Part shown: positions 44,801 to 51,311 of the stretch, in pieces
Numbering within the stretch: position 1 is the stretch's first letter
Layout: each line of letters starts with the position of its first letter
Source of the DNA: Bacillus_BD oryzisoli_A
GTDB taxonomy: Bacteria; Bacillota; Bacilli; Bacillales; Cytobacillaceae
Direction of reading: 5' to 3'
Length of the DNA stretch: 64,000 nucleotides
Assembly (NCBI RefSeq): GCF_043641075.1
Contig: NZ_JBHZRC010000004.1
Location: 248,001-312,000, forward strand
The notes under the pieces: generated by a model
What the model saw: the letters and a program-made list of their open reading frames with translations, nothing else
What the model was told of the DNA's origin: nothing
Database searches by the model: none
Made by a program: the position numbers and the translations under genes

Positions 44801-44913
44801 TTTTGCTTCTGTTCATGAGATATTTTGGTACTGCCGCGGATATGTCCATTGTCTTCATCTATAGGTTCAATGTCATCTTTAAATAGGCGTAATAATTTTT
44901 TCATCCAATTCAA
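41881..44913 (-). CDS. sftA: DNA translocase SftA (FtsK/SpoIIIE family)
   Basis: Pumps chromosomal DNA away from the closing septum. 1010 residues, with no membrane helices at the N-terminus, which distinguishes SftA from SpoIIIE. A long disordered acidic and Arg-rich linker runs from about 40 to 530 and holds an octapeptide repeat (44481-44624). The motor has Walker A GATGSGKS (688-695), Walker B YIVIIIDELADLM and the gamma winged helix near the C-terminus (EFVIENGGASSSMLQRRF), which reads SRS-type sequences. TTG start giving MNWMKKLL, like MSWLHKF of B. subtilis SftA. Confidence 0.95.
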   Translation of the reverse strand: MNWMKKLLRLFKDDIEPIDEDNGHIRGSTKISHEQKQNREIGKEVDAKIVYQYPKGAFRFPLVPDDDKQVRNRPDRPVLKKVQDISHERPKERTFERAQERTHDRTQERIHDRTQERIHDRTQERIHDRTQERTHDRTQERTHDRAHERTRRHSPSVIRENRNSIPEQENRNSRPFKPTDIPSPIFGYKERPEIRKGSLHNEVVIEVAEKKDPINRELYHRYSQTWGGAPVIMKPGEKRFNPLDLSLSKVQLNNKEIAPPIVDSVERNAERPVEPIIEQEVLEIEASQKVTMVEENSERLESKSVTNEQKDFGKQGVLETVQENTTSSLIEMETIFESVSENDPVSILEESDAFEAEIAAAVETAPPSAVEEVPALEEESIIEEELTLLNQILNEEIVEEENEMRTDPDEMVDVQAEEPVRSAIPFNVIMLNQDKLRMMERELNNSINKIDRDLPKHVEETKDLTEMTGQAKKTDAQGHTDTVTENTVVIADQSFQIIANADEPEEPVTAAVEETVQAIQIHEDNEQETEETVQEDNFSFPSIDLLTPPIIVEENNQWIDEQKELLNTTLKNFNVGAAVVNVTQGPSVTRFEVQPEPGVKVNKITNLSDDIKLSLAARDIRIEAPIPGKHTIGIEVPNIKSRPVYLSEIVSNPEFIRQESPLAAALGLDISGKPVVSDLRKMPHGLIAGATGSGKSVCINTILVSFLYKAKPEDLKLLLIDPKMVELAPYNHIPHLVSPVITDVKAATAALKWAVDEMERRYELFAHTGVRDIGRFNELAVKHKQYSDKLPYIVIIIDELADLMMMSPADVEEAICRIAQKARACGIHLIIATQRPSVDVITGLIKANIPTRIAFSVSSQVDSRTIIDISGAEKLLGRGDMLFLENGSSKPIRLQGTFVSDEEIDDVVAHARAQGEPDYLFEQDELLKKAEINEAEDELFYEACEFVIENGGASSSMLQRRFKIGYNRAARLIDMMEQHGYISESRGSKPRDVFITDAELESLQMASKNL
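44481..44624. repeat. Six tandem copies of a 24-bp repeat inside sftA
   Basis: Units begin at 44481, 44505, 44529, 44553, 44577 and 44601, each opening TGTCATGT on the plus strand and differing at two or three bases. On the coding strand each encodes eight residues of the type ERTHDRTQ or ERIHDRTQ. More diverged copies flank the array on both sides. Because 24 is a multiple of three, gain or loss of units keeps the frame. Confidence 0.95.
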
Positions 44914-45081
44914 ACGTAATCACTCTTTCTTATTCTCTCAGTCTACCATTCTTATTTTATCAGTAATTCTTAAAAATACGAGATAAAATAATAGAATGAT
45001 GCTATGGTCAGACGAAATGGAAATTTATGAAAAGAAAAGCCTTTTTTCTGTCGAAGCTTGTAAATCCTATTATACATGACA

Positions 45082-45100
45082 AAAAAAAGAACCTTAATGG
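45082..45100 (-). terminator. Terminator of ytpQ
   Basis: Short stem GGACC/GGTTC (one G-U pair) followed by eight T on the minus strand, immediately after the ytpQ stop. Confidence 0.6.
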
Positions 45101-45106
45101 TCCTTT

Positions 45107-45919
45107 TCATTCATTTCTGTCTATTTGTTTCGTTTTACCCAGAATAAAAATAGGTTCCAGTTCACCTTCCTCATAAATAAACGATAAAGCGGTTATTGGA
45201 ACTCTTCCAGCTGCGAAAAAGCTCATAGTCATCTGGGCAAGGATATCATAGCCTGTATCGTTTTCGATATCCGCAATAATTAACACATCTTGATGCGGCA
45301 CCGCTACAGCCATTGTTCCTTTTATTTTCTTTTGCATTTCCTTTAAAAAGGAATCATTTAATATCCTGCTGGCATCATAACCATCGTTTTTATTTAAAAA
45401 GTAAAAGGTATTTCCTGCTACAATATCGGTTTTCATTTCAGTAGATAGTGAACGAACATTAAATAAGGCCATTTCCTTAATACGTTTTTCATCCCATTGC
45501 TCCTTTTCAAGAAGAGCTTGATCAATCAGCCTATACGTATTTCCCAGGTCAAGCGCGTAATAAATTCTAGTCTCTGCTGTATGGTCGTCATAAATAAATT
45601 GCTGTCCCTCATTTGTCTCCAATGGAAAAGAAGTGGACCGGATGACAGGAAAGATGTTTTTTTCTTTCCCTGAAATCGCTGCATCTGACTCCAGAGCCTG
45701 CAGTCCTTCTTCTACATAATAAATGATTTCATCAATTGCCTTATCCTTTTGTTCCTGCCATTTTGCTATGACACCTGGCAAAGAAATCGTAATCCCTTTC
45801 CCAGTCTCTTTATGTTCAATACGTAATTGATCATTTTTACGATCATAATCAAACTTTCGCTCCGGATGTGCAAGCCGTTTTTGCAGCTCATTTTTCATTT
45901 TGATACTATCCATTTTCAT
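45107..45919 (-). CDS. ytpQ: YtpQ, DUF1444 protein
   Basis: 270-residue soluble protein of the DUF1444/YtpQ family, function unknown. The conserved parts are EHKETGKGITISLPGVIAKW near the N-terminus and MAVAVPHQDVLIIADIENDTGYD near the C-terminus (in parts). The ATG follows TAAGGAG by eight bases. In B. subtilis the order is sftA-ytpR-ytpQ-ytpP; here ytpR (tRNA-binding domain protein) is missing between ytpQ and sftA. Confidence 0.9.
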   Translation of the reverse strand: MKMDSIKMKNELQKRLAHPERKFDYDRKNDQLRIEHKETGKGITISLPGVIAKWQEQKDKAIDEIIYYVEEGLQALESDAAISGKEKNIFPVIRSTSFPLETNEGQQFIYDDHTAETRIYYALDLGNTYRLIDQALLEKEQWDEKRIKEMALFNVRSLSTEMKTDIVAGNTFYFLNKNDGYDASRILNDSFLKEMQKKIKGTMAVAVPHQDVLIIADIENDTGYDILAQMTMSFFAAGRVPITALSFIYEEGELEPIFILGKTKQIDRNE

Positions 45920-45965
45920 TATACAAGCTCCTTATAAAGACATTCTTTATTATTCTACATGATAA

Positions 45966-45991
45966 AACCCCTCATCTCAAAGATAAGGGGA
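45966..45991 (-). terminator. Terminator of ytpP
   Basis: Stem CCCCTTATCT/AGATGAGGGG (one mismatch-tolerant bulge) followed on the minus strand by TTTTATC, 29 bp after the ytpP stop. Confidence 0.72.
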
Positions 45992-46019
45992 TTCATATAG
46001 AAAAATACGTTGCACTAGT

Positions 46020-46349
46020 TTATTTAAGATTTTCAATAAACCGTTCAATTTCTTCCTGTGTTTTTTGATCTTTGCTGACAAATCGGCCTAGTTCGCGGCC
46101 GCCCTCATAGGCAATAAAGCTTGGAATGCCAAAGACATCCTGTTCAATACATAAATCAATAAATTGATCACGGTCCACATGAATAAATGTATATTCACTA
46201 TATTTTGCCTCTACATCAGGCATAAACGGTTCAATAAAGCGACAATCCTTACACCAGTCTGCTGAAAAGACAAAGATGTGTTTTCCGGTATTACGTAATT
46301 CTGTATATTGTTCAACTGATTCTAGATTTTTCAATGTAATTTCCTCCAT
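46020..46349 (-). CDS. ytpP: Thioredoxin-like protein YtpP
   Basis: 109-residue thioredoxin fold with a dithiol active site WCKDC (FVFSADWCKDCRFIEPF) and the cis-proline region VFGIPSFIAYEGGRE. Probably a cytoplasmic disulfide reductase; no signal peptide. It lies 100 bp upstream of ytpQ on the same strand, but a terminator stands between, so transcription may be only partly shared. Confidence 0.93.
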   Translation of the reverse strand: MEEITLKNLESVEQYTELRNTGKHIFVFSADWCKDCRFIEPFMPDVEAKYSEYTFIHVDRDQFIDLCIEQDVFGIPSFIAYEGGRELGRFVSKDQKTQEEIERFIENLK

Positions 46350-46390
46350 TTTTTATAATTATTACTGCTGTTACACTGTTGTTGATTTCC

Positions 46391-46456
46391 GTTCCAGGCA
46401 CTTCGCTTTCCGCGGGCGACCGCAGGAGTCTTCGTGCCTTCCACTGCAATCAAGCT
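46391..46456. repeat. Relic of a Bacillus dispersed repeat (CTTTCCGCGGGCG type)
   Basis: A GC-rich island of about 65 bp in AT-rich DNA between ytpP and ytoP. It contains CTTCGCTTTCCGCGGGCG followed directly by CCGCAGGAGTCTTCGTGCCTT and CACTGCAATCAA. From memory, these are the two ends of a longer non-coding repeat scattered in Bacillaceae genomes, with the middle lost here. AGGCAC (46397-46402) and GTGCCT (46434-46439) form its outer inverted ends. Confidence 0.55.
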
Positions 46457-46563
46457 GGTTTCAAAATTAATTTTGGAATTTAACACAGCAAAAGGATCAA
46501 TATCTGTATCCTACACTTTTTGATGATAACAAACCCTAAAAGCACTGACCATCAAAAAGCTTG

Positions 46564-47637
46564 TTATCCATTTTGCAGGATGGTGTTTAAGGTAGTCCGA
46601 TTAGATGCCTTAACTAATCTTGTCACTAATTCTTTTGCGGCCGCATAATCATCAATATGGATGATGCTTGCCGGTGTATGAATGTAGCGCGAACAAATTC
46701 CAATCACAGCACTTGGTACTCCTTCGTTTGCAACATGAACCCGGCCGGCATCTGTACCGCCTTGAGAAATAAAGTATTGATACGGAATCTTATGTGATTC
46801 AGCCGTATCAAGTACAAATTCCCTCATCCCTCTGTGTGTGACCATGGTCCGATCTAGAATTCGAAGTAAGGCTCCTTTCCCGAGATGGCCAAATTCATCC
46901 TTTTTACCCGACATATCATTTGCCGGACTAGCATCTAGTGCGTAAAACAGATCAGGCTTAATCATATTTGCGGCTGTCTGAGCTCCTCGGAGCCCCACTT
47001 CCTCCTGAACGGTTGCACCTGAATACAAGACATTCGGCAGCGTTTCATTCTGCAGTTCCTCGAGAAGCTCAATGGCTAAACCGCAGCCATATCGGTTATC
47101 CCAAGCTTTAGCCATGATTTTTTTATTATTTGCCATTGGTGTAAATGGACAGACAGGGACAATTTGCTGCCCTGGCTTAATCCCAATCCTAATAGCATCC
47201 TCTTTATCATCTGCACCGATATCAATCAACATATTTGAAATTTCCATTGGCTTTTTCCGCTGCTCATCGCTAAGAAGATGTGGTGGAATAGAACCAATAA
47301 CACCAGGAACCGGACCATCCTTTGTGATGACTTGGACCGCAGTAGCCAGCATCACCTGGTTCCACCAGCCACCGATTGTTTGAAAGCGAATCATACCACT
47401 ATCCGTTATCGAGGTGACCATGAAACCCACTTCGTCCATATGACCTGCAACCATAACGGTCGGACCGTTTTCATCCCCTCTTTTGACGCCGAAGACACTC
47501 CCCAGCTTATCCTGAACAATCTCGTCAGTATACTTACTTAATTGTTCCCGCATGAAGCTCCGAACAGCATGTTCATTTCCGGCTATACCTGGCAGCTCTG
47601 TTAGGGTCTTAAACAACTGTAAAGTTTTTTCCATCAT
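46564..47637 (-). CDS. ytoP: M42 family aminopeptidase YtoP
   Basis: 357-residue metallopeptidase of the M42 (glutamyl/deblocking aminopeptidase) family that forms large tetrahedral shells in the cytoplasm. The metal-binding motifs are VMVAGHMDEVGFMV, the Asp in AKAWDNRYGCGLAIEL and the catalytic Glu pair in VQEEVGLRGA. A late His is in SRYIHTPASIIHIDD. AGAGGAG lies 11 bases before the first of two ATG codons. Divergent from ytzB. Confidence 0.94.
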   Translation of the reverse strand: MMEKTLQLFKTLTELPGIAGNEHAVRSFMREQLSKYTDEIVQDKLGSVFGVKRGDENGPTVMVAGHMDEVGFMVTSITDSGMIRFQTIGGWWNQVMLATAVQVITKDGPVPGVIGSIPPHLLSDEQRKKPMEISNMLIDIGADDKEDAIRIGIKPGQQIVPVCPFTPMANNKKIMAKAWDNRYGCGLAIELLEELQNETLPNVLYSGATVQEEVGLRGAQTAANMIKPDLFYALDASPANDMSGKKDEFGHLGKGALLRILDRTMVTHRGMREFVLDTAESHKIPYQYFISQGGTDAGRVHVANEGVPSAVIGICSRYIHTPASIIHIDDYAAAKELVTRLVKASNRTTLNTILQNG

Positions 47638-47869
47638 TTCAGGTCACACTCCTCTTTTTTTAACTATCCTGTTATGTATATATCCATGTTTATCATTTTA
47701 CCTAAATTTTTATTACAGTACCATTTTCACGATATAGCATTCCCTATCCTATGTTCAACTATTTTTCACTGCCTTGGACTAATTGCTTGAAAACAGTTAT
47801 CTATTATTCGTATTTTTGATAAGATAAGTAACAGAGTCATGTATTCATTAATTTTAAGGAGGTTCTTTC

Positions 47870-48184
47870 GTGAATTGGAAAACCTTTCTCACCGGTTTAG
47901 GATCCGGTGTCGCAGTCGGCATTGTTCTAAGTAAAACAATAGATAAAAATAGTACAATTTCAGCTGAAAAAGCATTAGCGAATGCAAAAAGTGCTTTCAA
48001 AAAGCACGGTCCGATTTCAGGTTCATGGATTCAAATGGAAAAACAGCCTTATTCGAAATCGCTCTTGGATTATGAAGTCTATATCGGCGGGATTTCAAGG
48101 GTCGTCGATGGGCAAACGGAGCAATATGAATTTATTGTTGATACAGCAACTGGAGCAATTATTGATGCCTATCCACTAAGCTAA
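47870..48184 (+). CDS. ytzB: YtzB, PepSY-domain protein
   Basis: 104 residues. A short hydrophobic glycine-rich N-terminus (FLTGLGSGVAVGIVL) that may anchor it in the membrane, then one PepSY domain (ISAEKALANAKSAFKKHG ... EYEFIVDTATGAIIDAYPL type). PepSY domains often inhibit peptidases, and the neighbouring divergent peptidase ytoP is a conceivable but unproven partner. GTG start with AAGGAGG ahead. Confidence 0.88.
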   Translation: MNWKTFLTGLGSGVAVGIVLSKTIDKNSTISAEKALANAKSAFKKHGPISGSWIQMEKQPYSKSLLDYEVYIGGISRVVDGQTEQYEFIVDTATGAIIDAYPLS

Positions 48185-48209
48185 AAAATCCCCTTACAGG
48201 GGATTTTTT
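48183..48209. terminator. Bidirectional terminator of ytzB and ytnP
   Basis: Perfect 11-bp arms 48183-48193 and 48199-48209 (AAAAAATCCCC and complement), loop TTACA, between convergent stops. Confidence 0.9.
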
Positions 48210-48228
48210 ATGCTGCAGTGTATTTCCA

Positions 48229-49071
48229 TTATCGTTCTCTACGAATAGACTCCGTAAGATTTCCATCCTTATCCCATTTAACAGCTCGATAATACGTATC
48301 ATGATAAAACGTAAACCAGGCATTGCAATTAAGTCCATATTGCGTCCATTTCTGTTTGGCTGCAATTGAATTCATCGGATAATCATCATATGCCATCACC
48401 CACAAAACATTTTGATGTGCATGTGTCGGCATAATATCTGCCATGTGTATGACTGTATCCTTTTCGTCCTCCAAAACGATGATTGAATGGCCGTCACTAT
48501 GCCCGCCGGTATGAATAAGCTTAAGGATCCCCATTGACCATTCTTTTTCAAACACTTCAACCTTTCCGGCAACGGCTTCCCAGTTCTCTTTCCAATATGT
48601 ACTTTTTGAGCGGATATTGGGCTGCCTCATTTCATCCCATTCAGTTCGATTGACAATGATTTTTGCATTTGGAAAAACAGGAACGTATTCACTGCCGTCT
48701 GTTTTGGTTAAACCACAGGCATGATCAAAATGCAAATGAGTCATCAGTACATAGTCAATATCCAGCAGTGTTAAACCCAGCTTTTCTAATGATTCTTCAA
48801 GCTTTGATTCCTCTTCCGCACCAAAATTCCGTCTTTGTTTTTCAGATAATTTCCCTTTCCCTATTCCCGAGTCTATTAAAAAATTAGTTCCATTCATTTG
48901 AATCAGAATAGGGTCTGTTCGCAGCTCAATTTGATTTTTCTCGTTACAAGGATATTTCTTTATCCATAGAGGTTTCGGAACTACACCAAACATAGCTCCT
49001 CCATCCAGGTTATTGACCCCGCCATTTAACCATGTCAGCTTGCAATTAGTTAACTGTAGCGTTTCCATCAT
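48229..49071 (-). CDS. ytnP: Metallo-beta-lactamase-fold lactonase YtnP
   Basis: 280 residues with the zinc motif THLHFDHACGL (HxHxDH), a further His in TGGHSDGHSIIV and DIMPTHAHQN. The B. subtilis homologue hydrolyses signalling lactones and can quench quorum signals of neighbours. Cytoplasmic; no signal peptide. Single gene; GGAGGGCCAATG-type ribosome site (AGGGAGGGCCA). Confidence 0.92.
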   Translation of the reverse strand: MMETLQLTNCKLTWLNGGVNNLDGGAMFGVVPKPLWIKKYPCNEKNQIELRTDPILIQMNGTNFLIDSGIGKGKLSEKQRRNFGAEEESKLEESLEKLGLTLLDIDYVLMTHLHFDHACGLTKTDGSEYVPVFPNAKIIVNRTEWDEMRQPNIRSKSTYWKENWEAVAGKVEVFEKEWSMGILKLIHTGGHSDGHSIIVLEDEKDTVIHMADIMPTHAHQNVLWVMAYDDYPMNSIAAKQKWTQYGLNCNAWFTFYHDTYYRAVKWDKDGNLTESIRRER

Positions 49072-49202
49072 TGGCCCTCCCTTACATGACGTTTTTTTTT
49101 GATTCTCGAGTCTAAAATAATTGTTTACGCAAAAAATATATTATATAATTCTGAAATTTTCAAATCTAATAGCTCGAGTTAGTACCTTTTTTACTAAAAT
49201 AT

Positions 49203-49233
49203 AAAAAAAGGCTGAACATTATCAGCCTTTTTT
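49203..49233 (-). terminator. Terminator of trmB, overlapping its stop codon
   Basis: Stem AAAGGCTGA/TCAGCCTTT (arms 49207-49215 and 49222-49230) with long A and T flanks; the trmB stop (49222-49224) is the top of one arm. Confidence 0.88.
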
Positions 49234-49869
49234 TTGAAATTGTACCTCACTGCGATAAATCCGATTGCCTCTCTCCGAAAACTTTTCTTCGTACTCCGTC
49301 ATAATATTTCCTTCGAAAAGGCTGTTATGCAAATCAAGGCTGACAAATTTCAGCAGCATACCGTATTCAGAAAAACTCATAAGAGAATATTCAAACAATC
49401 CTTGATTATCTGTTTTAAAATGGATTTCTCCTTGTTCTGGGAGAATTTCCTCGTAAATCTTTAAAAAGGTTTTATACGTCAAACGACGCTTCGCATGACG
49501 AGTTTTAGGCCAAGGGTCTGAAAAATTCAAATAGACTCTGGAGACTTCCCCCTTTTCAAAGTATTGCGGCAAATCCACAGCATTGGCATTCAGGAGCTTT
49601 ACATTTGGTACCTCCGCTTCAATTAATCGGTCCAGCGCAGATACAATGACACTTTCCTGCAGTTCAATCCCCAAGTAATTAACAGAGGGGTTAGCCTTTG
49701 CCATTTCTGTAATAAAACGACCTTTACCAGTGCCAATTTCAATATGAAGCGGTTGATTCTTCTCGTATACTGTACTCCACTTTCCTTTTAATCCTTCTGG
49801 ATCAGATACTACATATTGCGGGTACTGCTCAATTTTTTCTTTTGCCCAAGGTTTATGTCTTAAACGCAT
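49222..49869 (-). CDS. trmB: tRNA (guanine-46-N7)-methyltransferase
   Basis: Adds the N7-methyl group to G46 in the variable loop of tRNA. 215 residues; starts MRLRHKPWAKE, SAM-binding motif IEIGTGKGRFITEMA, and the family signature NFSDPWPKTRHAKRRLT, then the C-terminal RNA-contact FEGNIMTEYEEKFSERG. Divergent from ytzH. AGGGAGGTCACC before the ATG. Confidence 0.97.
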   Translation of the reverse strand: MRLRHKPWAKEKIEQYPQYVVSDPEGLKGKWSTVYEKNQPLHIEIGTGKGRFITEMAKANPSVNYLGIELQESVIVSALDRLIEAEVPNVKLLNANAVDLPQYFEKGEVSRVYLNFSDPWPKTRHAKRRLTYKTFLKIYEEILPEQGEIHFKTDNQGLFEYSLMSFSEYGMLLKFVSLDLHNSLFEGNIMTEYEEKFSERGNRIYRSEVQFQKKG

Positions 49870-50036
49870 GGTGACCTCCCTAAATATAATTTTCGAACAT
49901 TTTTACTTGTTAGCATACATCCTCAACCCAAAATAATTCCATCGAATACGAATAAATTAAAAAAGAACTCACAAAATAAATTGTGAATTCTCCTTTACAT
50001 TTTTACGTAGGAGACTGACAGAAAGGATGTATTAGC

Positions 50037-50315
50037 ATGCCACTTCAATATCAGGATCAAGTAAATTTACTAAAGGATATTTTATCTAACCATCAGACAG
50101 ATTGCTGCGGGTCTGTCTCTGAATGTGAACAATTAGAACGCTTAATAAAATCATTAATGGTTAATTCCAATATCGATCAAAGCGACAAACAGGTTCTCAG
50201 TCAAATTTATGATTACAGTCAAAGCGGAATCAATGCATCAAATCTAGATGCTCATATTGAATCACATCAGCAGCAGTTATCGCAATGGGTTGACAATATG
50301 GACCAGCTATCATAA
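50037..50315 (+). CDS. ytzH: YtzH-like protein
   Basis: 92-residue soluble protein of the YtzH family, function unknown. Conserved N-terminus LLKDILSNHQTDCCGSVSECEQLERL with a Cys pair. The rest is helical and Gln/Ser-rich. AAAGGAT eight bases before the ATG. The last six bases overlap the end of convergent ytmP, an arrangement kept from B. subtilis (ytzH beside ytmP). Confidence 0.88.
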   Translation: MPLQYQDQVNLLKDILSNHQTDCCGSVSECEQLERLIKSLMVNSNIDQSDKQVLSQIYDYSQSGINASNLDAHIESHQQQLSQWVDNMDQLS

Positions 50316-51089
50316 TGACAGGTATTGATACAGCCTGTCTAGCTCTTTATTCATTTCGGCAAGACGTGCCTTATCTTTATGCCATTGAATAGAAGCAAGA
50401 GTCTGAGCCATAACATACCATTTCATACGTAGCAGTAAATGATCATCTAATGCTATACCATAGAGATTCAGCCATGCCTCCCATTCATTTCTCGGTATAT
50501 ACCAATAAAGCAATGTACCGATATCAATGGCAGGATCTGCTACAACAGCCCCGTCCCAATCAATTAAATACAGCTGGTTGTTTTCATCAAGCAGCCAGTT
50601 GTTATGATTCACATCACAATGACACACCACTTTATTTTCATAATGAATCCCATTCATATGACTCTCAAGGAATTTGAGTGACGCTTTTACAGAATCAAGT
50701 TGGCGAATCTCATTATCCAAATCCTGTTTAATTGCTTGCAAAATCTTTACAGGCTGCATAGGAGTTTTCCCAAGACGCTTTAACATACTTAGCAGCGGCT
50801 TTGACTTATGGATTTTCCGTAGGAGCTTCGCGACGTTTTCTTGGTTCATTTCTGAAGGCTGCAGTTCCCGTCCATTTAACCATTGCTGCGCAGTAAAAAC
50901 ATCGCCGGTTTCCAATCTTTTGGTCCATACAAGCTTAGGAACAATGCCTTCTGCTGATAGGCTGGCCAAAAATGGAGAAGTATTTCGTTTTAGAAAATAT
51001 TGATTTTCTTCGTGTTGTGCATAAAAGGCTTCCCCGGTTGCTCCGCCTGCGGGAACGATCTCCCAATCATGTCCAAAAAAGTGTTCCAA
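50310..51089 (-). CDS. ytmP: Aminoglycoside/choline-kinase-like phosphotransferase YtmP
   Basis: 259 residues of the APH/choline kinase fold. Catalytic loop VVCHCDVNHNNWLL (HxDxxxxN) and metal-binding LYLIDWDGAVVADPAIDIG. The N-lobe begins GHDWEIVPAGGATGEAFYA. The substrate is unknown; its chromosomal housekeeping position argues against a role in antibiotic resistance. Confidence 0.9.
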   Translation of the reverse strand: MEHFFGHDWEIVPAGGATGEAFYAQHEENQYFLKRNTSPFLASLSAEGIVPKLVWTKRLETGDVFTAQQWLNGRELQPSEMNQENVAKLLRKIHKSKPLLSMLKRLGKTPMQPVKILQAIKQDLDNEIRQLDSVKASLKFLESHMNGIHYENKVVCHCDVNHNNWLLDENNQLYLIDWDGAVVADPAIDIGTLLYWYIPRNEWEAWLNLYGIALDDHLLLRMKWYVMAQTLASIQWHKDKARLAEMNKELDRLYQYLSL

Positions 51090-51202
51090 TGCTGTTCACC
51101 TGCAATTTCTAATAACTGCCTAAAAAGCTTTAAGCGCCTGCTTTCCCCTTTAAAGAGAGATTAGACGCCAAGCTTATGCGATATCTAAGTTTTATATGTA
51201 AA

Positions 51203-51245
51203 AAAGACAGCTATTGAGCGATAATATTTTACAATAGCCATCTTT
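51203..51245 (-). terminator. Terminator of amyX
   Basis: 14-bp arms 51203-51216 and 51232-51245 with one C-A mismatch or wobble region, followed on the minus strand by TTTTTTAC. Confidence 0.75.
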
Positions 51246-51311
51246 TAAATTTTATCCTCACATTCCTAAGCCGTCAAGACCATCCTTTGTTTTCGTTTGT
51301 CAAATTGAAAT

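Noticed and set aside
49965..49990. Imperfect hairpin in the trmB-ytzH divergent gap as a terminator
   Set aside because: No gene ends there. One mismatch in an AT-rich stem in the promoter region; it may be an operator or chance.
50310..51089. YtmP as an aminoglycoside resistance enzyme
   Set aside because: It has the general APH/choline kinase fold only and sits in conserved housekeeping order; no mobile element is nearby.
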